DNA from: Nocardia macrotermitis
Lineage (GTDB): Bacteria; Actinomycetota; Actinomycetes; Mycobacteriales; Mycobacteriaceae
Direction: 5' to 3'
Length of the DNA stretch: 64,000 nucleotides
Assembly: GCF_009604405.1 (NCBI RefSeq)
Contig: NZ_WEGK01000001.1
Coordinates: forward strand, 620,001-684,000
Shown here: piece after piece, positions 17,517 through 25,225 of the stretch
How the letters are laid out: every line of letters begins with the position of its first letter
Position numbering within the stretch: position 1 is the stretch's first letter
Program-made: the position numbers and the translations under genes
Notes under the pieces: generated by a model
What the model was told of the DNA's origin: nothing
Databases searched by the model: none
The model's input: only the letters and a program-made list of their open reading frames with translations

Positions 17517-18887
17517 TCAGCGCGTGTCCCGCCAGCGGGCGATGGTGCGGCCGATCTCGGTGACGGGCTGTTCGCGATACATCCACTCCCGCGCCAGCCG
17601 GTGCCAATTGTTGGTGCATCCGAGCTGACCGAGCGCGGCCAGGGTGAACAGATCCACCCGACGCGAGAACACGTGTTCGGGAGGCAGCCGCTGACTGCGC
17701 ATGCCGCGAAATTCCGCCGACCGCGGATCGATCGCGAGAACCAGTGCGCCGGTGGCGAATTCGGGGTCCAGGGTGATCGGCTCGTCGAGCAGCTGCCAAC
17801 CGGCCGCCGCCCAGACGTACTCCAGGCATTCGCGCACGCTCACCCCCGAATCCGGATCGATGATCCCCCGGCGCACCCAGCCGTCGTACAGGTCCGGACC
17901 GCGCTGTTCGACCGCGGCCTGCATGGCCGCGCGTTCCAGTTCGACATGGGCGGGATCCATGCTGTGGTAGAGCCCGAAATCCACGAAGGCCAGGCGGCCG
18001 TCGGCGGCGAGCAGGATATTGCCCGGATGCGGGTCGCCGCAGAATTCGTATGCGGTGAAGACCGGATCGATGTAGAAGCGGTAGATCAATTCGCCGCATC
18101 GATCGCGGTCGGTCTCGGGCAGTTTCCGGAGCCGGTCGAAGGACTGCCCGTCGACGAATTCGCTCACCAGAATGCTTGGGCGGCAATACTCTTCGATGCT
18201 GTCCGGCACCAGGATGTACGGGTGGCCGCGATAACGTTCGGCCACCCGATGCTGATTGCGGGCCTCGCGCGGATAGTCCAGTTCGCTGCCGATATTGCGG
18301 GCGATCTCGTCGAGAACGTCACTGTCGGCGGCACTGGGCAGCATGGATTTCCACAGTCGGCTGAACATCGCCAGATTGCGCATATCCGCCTCGACGGCCT
18401 CGTCCACGCCCGGATATTTCACCTTCACCGCGACCTCGCGACCGTCACGCAGTTTCGCGCGGTAGACCTGACCGATCGAGGCCGCCGCGATCGCGGTCTC
18501 GTCGAAGTCGGCGAAGGTGCGCGACAGCGGGCCCAACTCGTCCTCGAGGACCGTCCGCATCCGGTCGAACGGCACCTGCGGTGCGTGATCACGCAATTCG
18601 GCGAGTTTGGCGCGGAACATCTCGCGATGTTCGTCCGGCAGCAGATCGACATCCAGGACCGACAGCATCTGACCCAATTTCATTGCCGCGCCCCGCAATC
18701 CACCCAAAACGGTCACCAGTTGTTGCGCGGATTGCAGAGTGGAGCGTTCGGCGAGCACCCGGCGGGCCTGTTCGGTGCGGCCCAGCATCGATAATCGGGT
18801 GCCGACCCCGCGAATGGTCTGTTCCGCGGCGAGCCTGCCCAGCGTGCCGCCGCGCGCCAGCCGCCCCTTCGGAACCCGAGCACCCAT
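17517..18887 (-). CDS. ABC1/UbiB-family atypical kinase
   Basis: A 456-residue protein of the AarF/UbiB/ADCK family. The diagnostic KxGQ motif (AMKLGQMLS), the Ala-rich loop replacing the P-loop (AAASIGQVYRAKLRDG), the VAVKVKYPGV lysine, the catalytic EFCGDPHPGNIL and the metal-binding FVDFGLY are all present. No TM helix is visible at the C-terminus. Family members support isoprenoid quinone synthesis or lipid homeostasis through ATPase activity. The start is ATG 18887 with GGAGG 8 bp upstream. It is divergent from a TetR across 133 bp and may be that regulator's target. Confidence 0.9.
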   Translation of the reverse strand: MGARVPKGRLARGGTLGRLAAEQTIRGVGTRLSMLGRTEQARRVLAERSTLQSAQQLVTVLGGLRGAAMKLGQMLSVLDVDLLPDEHREMFRAKLAELRDHAPQVPFDRMRTVLEDELGPLSRTFADFDETAIAAASIGQVYRAKLRDGREVAVKVKYPGVDEAVEADMRNLAMFSRLWKSMLPSAADSDVLDEIARNIGSELDYPREARNQHRVAERYRGHPYILVPDSIEEYCRPSILVSEFVDGQSFDRLRKLPETDRDRCGELIYRFYIDPVFTAYEFCGDPHPGNILLAADGRLAFVDFGLYHSMDPAHVELERAAMQAAVEQRGPDLYDGWVRRGIIDPDSGVSVRECLEYVWAAAGWQLLDEPITLDPEFATGALVLAIDPRSAEFRGMRSQRLPPEHVFSRRVDLFTLAALGQLGCTNNWHRLAREWMYREQPVTEIGRTIARWRDTR

Positions 18888-19020
18888 TGGTCGAACCTCC
18901 CTCACCCGCGCCACATCGCGCGGATTCGCCACACTCTTCGCACTTTTCCCGATATCGGCAACCCCCGCCGGTCTAAGCTGAGCACCGCTCATTTCTCCGA
19001 CCGCAGGCAGGAGGGTAGCG

Positions 19021-19650
19021 ATGCCACCGAAGGCTGTTGGCCAGCGTCGCCGTCCGACACAGGAACGTGCCAGGGCGACAAGGGAACTCATCCTGGACAC
19101 CGCCGCCCGATTGTTCGGCGAGCGCGGAATCGCCGAGACCTCCACCAACCGGATCGCGGCCGAGGCCGGGATCAGTATCGGCACCGTCTACCGGTACTTC
19201 TCCGATCGCGCGGTCATCGTCGAGGAGTTGCTGCGCAGGCTGCTCGAGAGCGTCGAACAGCGGCTCACCCAGCATGCGCTGGGCGTGGGCGACCGGTCCA
19301 TTCTCGAGCAGGTGACCCGGATTCTGGAGGTCGTCACCGACGAACTGGTGGACAATGCCCGGCTGGTGCGGGCGCTGGTGGCCGGGGTGCAGTTCTACAG
19401 CAGCGGGATTCCCGAGTTCGAACCGCGTTTGCGGCTGCTGGTCAAGGTGATGGTCATCCAGATGCTCGGGCCCGGCGACGACCATCGCTACGACGTGATC
19501 AGTTTCGTGCTGATGAATACCTGTTTCGCCGCGGTGCTGCGGGTTTCGGCGCTCGAGGTCGACAGTACCGAGCGGCAGGAATCCATCGCGATGACCGCGC
19601 AGATGATCACCGCCTGGTGCGAGGCCGAGGTCGCCGCGCAGGCCGCGTGA
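19021..19650 (+). CDS. TetR-family transcriptional regulator
   Basis: A 209-residue repressor. The HTH reads ELILDTAARLFGERGIAETSTNRIAAEAGISIGTVYRYFSDRAVIVEELL. The C-terminal domain is helical and hydrophobic (LVKVMVIQMLG). The start is ATG 19021, with GGAGGG upstream and a TAAGCT -10 candidate at 18974-18979. It is divergent from the ABC1/UbiB-like kinase gene. Confidence 0.9.
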   Translation: MPPKAVGQRRRPTQERARATRELILDTAARLFGERGIAETSTNRIAAEAGISIGTVYRYFSDRAVIVEELLRRLLESVEQRLTQHALGVGDRSILEQVTRILEVVTDELVDNARLVRALVAGVQFYSSGIPEFEPRLRLLVKVMVIQMLGPGDDHRYDVISFVLMNTCFAAVLRVSALEVDSTERQESIAMTAQMITAWCEAEVAAQAA

Positions 19651-19785
19651 GAGGTGCGGCAAAGGTGAGCACTCTGCCATCTCCGGACGTCGTCACCACT
19701 CCGCAAGCGGGCCCGATCGTCACCATATTCGCTGGTAGAGCGGATAATTGGCGTCCGCTGAGAATTGCCCGAAGAGGAGTAGAAG

Positions 19786-19818
19786 GTGAGCTATCGCTCG
19801 GATTACCGTCTTCGATAG
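19786..19818 (+). CDS. Possible 10-codon leader peptide upstream of the PucR gene
   Basis: A GTG-started reading frame VSYRSDYRLR then TAG, preceded by GAAGAGGAG with correct spacing, in the 257-bp space before the PucR-type gene. A GATAAT -10 candidate lies at 19743-19748. Downstream, CCGGT...ACCGG and GGCG-CGGGGA-CGCC could form hairpins. The ribosome site is good, but a frame this short can arise by chance. No other gene is seen between 19651 and 19907. Confidence 0.3.
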   Translation: MSYRSDYRLR

Positions 19819-19907
19819 GGCTGACGTCCGGTAACAGCTAACGGGACCGGATCCACGCCCGCCCCGCGTGCAATCGGCGCGGGGACGCCGGTGACAGGAG
19901 GTCACAC

Positions 19908-21170
19908 GTGACGATCGACAGCCTCGCCCGCCTGGAACCGCACGCGGTGCCGCAGCCGATCTCCGCATCGGTCCGCGATATCGACGTACTCACCCGCGCC
20001 GTGCTGGCCCGGCTCACCGAATCCGCCGGAATATCCGACGGTTCCGAGGAACTCGTCGCCGCGGATCTCAAGGGTGTCGTGCGGGCCTGCGCGGAGTTGA
20101 CGATCCGGGCTATGGGCGGCGGCCCGCTACCGTGTCCCGCCGAACGGCTGGAGAACGCCGCGGGCGGGTGCGCCCGGGGTGGGATTCCGATCGATACGGT
20201 GCTGTCGGTGGTGCGGGCGGTGTTCGGCGTGGCGCTGGGGCAGATGTTCGCGCGCACGAGTCCGGCGAACAGTCGCGGCGTGCTCACCGCCACCGCCGTG
20301 ATCGTGAAGCTGTCGCAGGTGTGCACCACCGCGGTCGGCAAGGCGTACGTGCGGGAACGTCGCGCGGAGGCGGCCGAACAGCAGACCGCGGCGCACACGC
20401 TGACCTCCGCGCTGCTGTCCGGGACCAGTGCGGCGACGGCCGGTGCCCGCGAATTACCCGTCGCCGCACGGTATTTCGTGCTAGCTCTGGGGCTGGCCGC
20501 CCATCCCGACGAGACCCTGCCGCATCTGGACCGGCAGGTCGTCGCCCGGCGCAAACTCCGTCGGGTGCAGGCCGAACTGGCGACCGCGCTCGCGGGACAG
20601 GCGTTGTCGCTGCTGTCCGTGGACGGCGGCACAGTGCTCGTACCCTCCACGGCCGCAACCGATTCCGAGCTGGACACGCTGGTCGGCGGCTTGTCCCGCG
20701 CGGCCCAGACGCCAATCACCGTCACCGTCGTCACCGCCGCCCCGCCGGACGTCCCCGCGGCCGCCCACCTCGCGCACGAACTCCTCGACACCGTCCAGCA
20801 TCTGGGCCTGGGCCCCGGCCTCTACCGCTTCACCGAACTGGCCCTGCAATATCAGCTCACCCGCCCCGGCACCGCCCGCGACGCCCTCGAAACCCGGCTC
20901 ACCCCGCTGGACGACCACCCCGACCTGCTGGAAACCCTGCGCATCTACATCGCCGCCAACCTCAGCCGGGTCCGCACCGCCCGCCTCCTGAACGTCCACC
21001 CCAACACCGTCGACTACCGCCTCCGCCGCATAACCACCCTCACCGGCTTCGACCCCGCCGAAACCACGGGCCTGTGGTACCTCCACTCCGCCCTGGTCGC
21101 CCGCATGGGCCGCCCCCGCCCGACCCCACTCCATGTGCCCGCCGACCGTGTCGACAGTGACTGCGCCTGA
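19908..21170 (+). CDS. PucR/CdaR-type transcriptional regulator
   Basis: A 420-residue regulator with a long sensory N-terminal region and the characteristic C-terminal HTH (LLETLRIYIAANLSRVRTARLLNVHPNTVDYRLRRITTLTGFDP), where the NVHPNTVDYRLRRI stretch is the PucR signature. A central GGDEF-like CdaR region is degenerate. Family members activate purine, sugar-acid or amino-acid catabolism. The start is GTG 19908, with ACAGGAGG 6 bp upstream. No catabolic operon is adjacent, so the target is unclear. Confidence 0.88.
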   Translation: MTIDSLARLEPHAVPQPISASVRDIDVLTRAVLARLTESAGISDGSEELVAADLKGVVRACAELTIRAMGGGPLPCPAERLENAAGGCARGGIPIDTVLSVVRAVFGVALGQMFARTSPANSRGVLTATAVIVKLSQVCTTAVGKAYVRERRAEAAEQQTAAHTLTSALLSGTSAATAGARELPVAARYFVLALGLAAHPDETLPHLDRQVVARRKLRRVQAELATALAGQALSLLSVDGGTVLVPSTAATDSELDTLVGGLSRAAQTPITVTVVTAAPPDVPAAAHLAHELLDTVQHLGLGPGLYRFTELALQYQLTRPGTARDALETRLTPLDDHPDLLETLRIYIAANLSRVRTARLLNVHPNTVDYRLRRITTLTGFDPAETTGLWYLHSALVARMGRPRPTPLHVPADRVDSDCA

Positions 21171-21234
21171 CCCACTCGTCCGGAAGGCATCCCGAACCAC
21201 ACCGCAACTCCGACGAACCGTTACAGTTCGGATC

Positions 21235-21792
21235 GTGGGCGGAGCGGTGCGGCAGCGGATTGCGGTGGTCGGTACATCCGGTTCCGGTAAAACCACTCTG
21301 GCCCAACGAATTTCCCGGAAGTTGGACATACCGCACATCGAGCTCGACGCCATCCACCATCAGGTCGGCTGGGTTCCTCTGCCCGAGCTGGAATTTCGGG
21401 CCGCTGTGACCGAGCGGATCGGGGGTGAGGCGTGGGTGACCGATGGCAACTATCGCGGCAAACTCGGAGATCTGGTGTGGCGCAAGGCCGATACCGTGGT
21501 CTGGTTCGATCTGCTGCGGTGGCTCGTCACCTTCCAGATCGTGCGCCGCACCTTAGGCCGCGTGCTCACCCGGCGGACGCTGTGGAACGGCAACCGGGAA
21601 ACCTGGCGCGACATCCTCACCCTCGATCCCCAACGCTCGATCATCGTCTGGTCCTGGAATTCCCACGCCACCAACCGCATACGCAACTTGGCGGCACAGG
21701 ACGATCCCGCTTACAGCCACATCGAATTCGTCCGCATCCGATCGCATCGTGATGCGGACGCATTCCTCGACAGTCTGGGCCGCTCGAGGTGA
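21235..21792 (+). CDS. P-loop NTPase of the adenylate-kinase-like 'topology modulation' group
   Basis: A 185-residue nucleotide-binding protein. Walker A is GTSGSGKTTLA near the N-terminus, followed by HIELDAIHH and TDGNYRGKLGDLVWRKADTVVWFD, typical of small kinases annotated as FlaR-like or topology modulation proteins. The true substrate is unknown; the family name is historical. GTG 21235 sits 7 bp after a TACAGT -10, suggesting a leaderless transcript; GTG 21247 is an alternative. The longer open frame upstream overlaps the PucR gene end. Confidence 0.8.
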   Translation: MGGAVRQRIAVVGTSGSGKTTLAQRISRKLDIPHIELDAIHHQVGWVPLPELEFRAAVTERIGGEAWVTDGNYRGKLGDLVWRKADTVVWFDLLRWLVTFQIVRRTLGRVLTRRTLWNGNRETWRDILTLDPQRSIIVWSWNSHATNRIRNLAAQDDPAYSHIEFVRIRSHRDADAFLDSLGRSR

Positions 21793-21821
21793 GGCGGCCG
21801 TAGCGGCGAATCCTCGGGGTG

Positions 21822-22898
21822 TCAGCGGCTGGAAGTGTTGCGCCAGCGGGAGAGTCGGCGTTCGACGGTGACGAGTACGCCGTTGAAGATCAGGCCCACC
21901 AGGGCGATGGCGATGATGCCCGCGTACATGTCGGGGATCTGGAAGTTCTGCTGGGCGGCGGTGATCAGGTAGCCGAGTCCGGCTCGCGCGCCGACCATTT
22001 CGGCCGCGATCAGCACCAGGATCGCGCCCGAGGCGCCCATGCGCAGGCCGGTGAAGATCGACGGCACCGCGGAGGGGAGGATCACCTTCCAGTACAGCTT
22101 GATCGGTGACAATCCCAGGGACACAGCGGATTTCACCAGCAGCGGATCGGCCGTGCGCACACCGGTGATGGTGTTCAGCATGATCGGGAAGAATCCGGCG
22201 TAGACCACCAGGGCGACCTTCGAGGTCTCCCCGATCCCCAGGATCAGGATGAACACCGGCAGCAGGGCCAGCGCGGCGGTATTGCGGAACAGCTCCAGAA
22301 TCGGCCCGAGGAAGTCCGCCACCGGGCGGAACCAGGCGATCGCGATGCCCACCGGCACACCGATCACCACGGCCAGCGCGAAACCGCTCAGCGAACGCCC
22401 CAGACTGGCCGAGACGTGCTCCCACATCTGCCCGTTGCGCACGAGTTCCACGAACGCCTGCGCGACCGTCGAGAACGGCGGCAGGAAGATCTGATCGACC
22501 AATCCGACCCGGGGCGCGATCTCCCACACGGCCAGGAACAGCGCGATCGCGATGAACGGTTTGCCGAATCGCCATGCGGTGCGGCCGACGATGCGTAGCA
22601 GCCGGGTAGCGGTGAAGCGGCGTTCGGCAGTCGCGGGGGGCGCAGGGGATTCTGTTGCGGCCGAGGATGACTCGACGTCACCAGCCACCCCGGCAACGAC
22701 TGCCACTTCCCCAGCGACAGCATCACCGGCAGCCTCGTCGGCCGCAACGTCCGCGCCCACGAGATCGGATGCCGCGACACCGACCCCCGAGGTATCCGAT
22801 TGCCGCACAGGGTGATCCGGTGTCTCCACGCTCGAATCGCGCGCGGCATCCGATTCGGTCTCGATCACACGATCGGCGGTGGGTAATGCGCTAGACAT
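21822..22898 (-). CDS. ABC transporter permease, SsuC/TauC type, with a long N-terminal extension
   Basis: A 358-residue permease for sulfonate/nitrate/taurine-type import. The membrane domain starts near residue 105 (FGKPFIAIALFLAVWEIAPRVG) and has the BPD_transp_1 pattern with the coupling loop ADPLLVKSAVSLGLSPIKLYWKVILPSAVPSIFTGLRMG. Residues 1-95 are an Ala/Val/Asp/Ser-rich, low-complexity, acidic tail not usual in the family. The start is ATG 22898, with AGGAGAG 6 bp upstream, overlapping the ATPase gene by 8 bp. It is the third gene of the importer operon. Confidence 0.9.
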   Translation of the reverse strand: MSSALPTADRVIETESDAARDSSVETPDHPVRQSDTSGVGVAASDLVGADVAADEAAGDAVAGEVAVVAGVAGDVESSSAATESPAPPATAERRFTATRLLRIVGRTAWRFGKPFIAIALFLAVWEIAPRVGLVDQIFLPPFSTVAQAFVELVRNGQMWEHVSASLGRSLSGFALAVVIGVPVGIAIAWFRPVADFLGPILELFRNTAALALLPVFILILGIGETSKVALVVYAGFFPIMLNTITGVRTADPLLVKSAVSLGLSPIKLYWKVILPSAVPSIFTGLRMGASGAILVLIAAEMVGARAGLGYLITAAQQNFQIPDMYAGIIAIALVGLIFNGVLVTVERRLSRWRNTSSR

Positions 22899-23748
22899 GG
22901 GCGGCTCTCCTGTCGAGTACCTGTGCGGCCGATGCTCCGACGCCGGGTTGTCCGGTGCCGGCGACCTCGCTGTGCAGCAGCGTCCAGATGTGGTGGCGGA
23001 TCTCCCGGAAACGCTCGGAGGAGCGGATATCGGTCGCCTCGGGGTCCGTATCGTCCGGCCGGTCCAGATCGATGTCCACGATCGCCTTGACCCGCCCGGG
23101 ACGCGCGGTGAGCACCGCGACACGCTGGCCCAGATACACCGCCTCGTCGATACCGTGGGTGATGAACAGAATGGTCTTCCCGGTACTGCGCCAGATCCGT
23201 AACAGCTCGTCCTGCAACGTTTCCCGGGTCTGGGCGTCGAGCGCGGCGAACGGCTCGTCCATCAGCAGCACCTCCGGATCGAAGGCCAGGCTGCGCGCGA
23301 TCGCCACCCGCTGTTTCATCCCACCGGACAGCTCGTGCGGGTACCGGTCACCGAATCCGTGCAGACCCACCAGTTCCAGATAGTGTTCGGCGATCGAGCG
23401 GCGCTCCCGACGGCGAATTCCCTTGGCCTCCAAGCCGAATTCGATATTGGCCCGCGCACTGCGCCACGGCAGCAGCGCGTACTGCTGGAAAACGATGCCG
23501 CGATCCAGCCCCGGCCCGGTGATCGGCGCACCGTCCAGCAGCAACTGCCCGCTGCTCGGTTTGCTGAGCCCGCCGAGCAGATCCAGCAGCGTCGATTTAC
23601 CCGAACCACTCGGCCCGACCAGCACCAGGAATTCACCATCGGTCAACTCGAGGCTGACATCCTCGAGCGCGGTGAAACTCTCCCGCTCACCACGCACCTG
23701 GAACTCCTTGCGCACGCCGTCCAGAACGAGTTTCGCCGATGTGCTCAT
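22891..23748 (-). CDS. ABC transporter ATP-binding protein, SsuB/TauB type
   Basis: A 285-residue ATPase. Walker A GPSGSGKST (45-53), Q-loop VFQQYALLPW, signature LSGGMKQR (140-147), Walker B LLMDEPFAALD (161-171) and the H-loop ITHGIDEA are all intact. It powers import by the neighbouring permease and binding protein. The last ~45 residues form a short C-terminal extension. The start ATG 23748 overlaps the binding-protein stop by 4 bp (ATGA). Confidence 0.94.
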   Translation of the reverse strand: MSTSAKLVLDGVRKEFQVRGERESFTALEDVSLELTDGEFLVLVGPSGSGKSTLLDLLGGLSKPSSGQLLLDGAPITGPGLDRGIVFQQYALLPWRSARANIEFGLEAKGIRRRERRSIAEHYLELVGLHGFGDRYPHELSGGMKQRVAIARSLAFDPEVLLMDEPFAALDAQTRETLQDELLRIWRSTGKTILFITHGIDEAVYLGQRVAVLTARPGRVKAIVDIDLDRPDDTDPEATDIRSSERFREIRHHIWTLLHSEVAGTGQPGVGASAAQVLDRRAAHV

Positions 23749-24824
23749 TTCGCCACCTCCTCACCGTTGGGCCCGCTGTTCGGCGAATAGGTGCCGTCGG
23801 CGTAGGGATTGAATTCATTGGTGTAGACGTTCTTCGCGACGACCTTGCCCGCGGGCAGCTGATTGTTGCGCACCAGCCAGTCGATCCAGATCTGCAATTC
23901 CCGATCCGCGATGACCGCCCCGGGAACCGGAATCCCGGAACTCCGGTAGTACTTCAGCAGATTCGTGTTCTCGTTCCGCCCACGTTTGTGGATGATGTCG
24001 GCCAACCGGGCCACCACCTGATCATGCGGCGTCACCTGTAGCCAGCGGGTGGCGCGAGCGGTGCCCTGCACGAAATCCCGGACCGCGTCCCGGTGCTGCT
24101 GAATGAAATCCTTGCGGAACACGTATGTGCCGTAATCGAATTGGCCGAACAGATTCTTGTCGGTGTAGAGCGTGTGCACCCCACCGCGCGCGACGGCGGT
24201 CTCCAGGAATACGTTCCCCAATGCGGCCACATCGATCTGACCGGTGCGCAACGCCTCCTCGGTGCTGTTGGGCGGCAATACCAGGAACTGGACCTGCGCG
24301 ATCTCCGATTCACTCAATCCCTGCTGATGCAACCATTCCCGGGTGATGAACTCGTGGTGCGCGCCGAGGGTGTTGATACCGACCTTCTTGCCGATCAGGT
24401 CCCGCGCGGTCTTGATCCCCGAGTCATCGCGCACGAAGTATCCCGTATAGGACAGCTCGTCGGCCCCGTACGAACTCAGTACCGAGGTGACCGGCGCACC
24501 ACCGGCGACCAGTTTGACCACCGCGCCGTTGAACGCGCTGCCGAACTCGACCTGCTTGGTGGCTGCGGCCTGAATATTCGCCGGGCCGCTGGTGGTGTCG
24601 CCCAGCCACTGCAACCGGACCTTGGAGAAATAGCCGAGGTCAGCGGCCAGTTCGACCGGCGTCACGGTGCCGGTCTGCCCCTGATAGCGCAGGATGGTCC
24701 TACCGTCGGCGGTGGTGCCCGCCCCGTGGGTGCCGCACGCGCTCAACGCGGCGGCGACGAGGGGAACGGCCAGAGTGCCCGCGATCGCACGCATCGCGCG
24801 CGACCGCCGTAATCGGAACAGCAT
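23745..24824 (-). CDS. Substrate-binding lipoprotein of a sulfonate-type ABC importer
   Basis: A 359-residue extracytoplasmic binding protein of the NMT1/SsuA group. The lipobox LSAC places the lipidated cysteine at C30 after a hydrophobic signal. The mature part has the two-lobe pattern (TGTVTPVELAADLGYF, DLIGKKVGINTLGAHHEFITREWL, EEALRTGQIDVAALGNVFLETAV). It is the first gene of the importer operon. The ribosome site is weak. The upstream leader carries a cysteine-rich peptide, which favours an organosulfur ligand over nitrate or a pyrimidine precursor. Confidence 0.9.
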   Translation of the reverse strand: MLFRLRRSRAMRAIAGTLAVPLVAAALSACGTHGAGTTADGRTILRYQGQTGTVTPVELAADLGYFSKVRLQWLGDTTSGPANIQAAATKQVEFGSAFNGAVVKLVAGGAPVTSVLSSYGADELSYTGYFVRDDSGIKTARDLIGKKVGINTLGAHHEFITREWLHQQGLSESEIAQVQFLVLPPNSTEEALRTGQIDVAALGNVFLETAVARGGVHTLYTDKNLFGQFDYGTYVFRKDFIQQHRDAVRDFVQGTARATRWLQVTPHDQVVARLADIIHKRGRNENTNLLKYYRSSGIPVPGAVIADRELQIWIDWLVRNNQLPAGKVVAKNVYTNEFNPYADGTYSPNSGPNGEEVAK

Positions 24825-24904
24825 GAGGTGGAACTTTCACTGAATACGCTTGTGGTACAGCGTGTTACGGATGGGTTGAGTGCCGTGCCGCATCGGCGCC
24901 GACG

Positions 24905-24982
24905 TCAACCGCAACAGGTGACCGAGGCCAAGCGCATCAGATCGACGGTGCGGCGCCGGGTCAGCGGAACGCACAGGTTCAT
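24905..24982 (-). CDS. Cysteine-rich leader peptide of the sulfonate importer operon
   Basis: A 25-residue frame beginning MNLCVPL and continuing TRRRTVDLMRLASVTCCG. AAAGGAG lies 5 bp before the ATG. The RR-x-x-VDL-x-R-x-x-S-x-x-C pattern matches the short 'putative leader peptide' family found upstream of sulfur-assimilation genes in actinobacteria, where stalling at Cys codons reports cysteine supply. The tandem Cys codons near the end fit attenuation. The 80 nt to the binding-protein start include a 5-bp hairpin (24846-24850 with 24859-24863). Confidence 0.7.
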   Translation of the reverse strand: MNLCVPLTRRRTVDLMRLASVTCCG

Positions 24983-25038
24983 CCCAACTCCTTTGCGACC
25001 GTGTGGAATTCGCGACGATCCGGGATGGAGGCAACCAT
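24979..25038 (-). CDS. Second short upstream frame coupled to the Cys leader peptide
   Basis: A 19-residue frame, MVASIPDRREFHTVAKELG. AGGAGG lies 4 bp before its ATG, and its TGA overlaps the ATG of the Cys-rich peptide (ATGA), so ribosomes finishing it could pass directly to the leader peptide. No similarity recognised. It may be translated to set the rate of leader-peptide reading, or it may be fortuitous; two good ribosome sites in series make chance less likely. Confidence 0.4.
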   Translation of the reverse strand: MVASIPDRREFHTVAKELG

Positions 25039-25051
25039 CGTTCCTCCTGGC

Positions 25052-25103
25052 TCTCGACGCGACCTGTCGAGAAACTATGGCCGCCCGCCCCGGCCCACGA
25101 CAA
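25052..25103 (-). promoter_or_regulatory. Candidate promoter and palindrome of the sulfonate importer leader
   Basis: On the minus strand, TTGTCG (25103-25098) and CATAGT (25079-25074) form a -35/-10 pair with an 18-bp spacer. An inverted repeat TCTCGAC-N7-GTCGAGA (25052-25072) lies at the predicted start of transcription, a position suited to a repressor such as a CymR- or TetR-type sulfur regulator. The resulting leader would be about 240 nt. Confidence 0.4.
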
Positions 25104-25225
25104 GAGTTGCGCGCAGCGCGAGCCGAGACCTGTTGCGGCCGCTGGGTGGTGTGCCGCAGACCCCGCGCGCACGGATTAAGGTCTGTGGGGAGAACTGGAT
25201 TCGAACTTCCCGAGGAGCCGACCGG

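Noticed and set aside
17467..18186. N-terminal extension of the TetR at 16741-17466
   Set aside because: It overlaps the ABC1/UbiB-like kinase gene in another frame and has no TetR-family sequence; the HTH begins shortly after GTG 17466.
19617..19841. 74-codon frame after the TetR at 19021
   Set aside because: It overlaps the TetR end, lacks a ribosome site and resembles no protein.
23745..24824. Assignment of the importer as a nitrate or thiamine-precursor system
   Set aside because: The NMT1/SsuA fold alone allows these, but the cysteine-rich leader peptide favours sulfur control; the ligand remains unproven.
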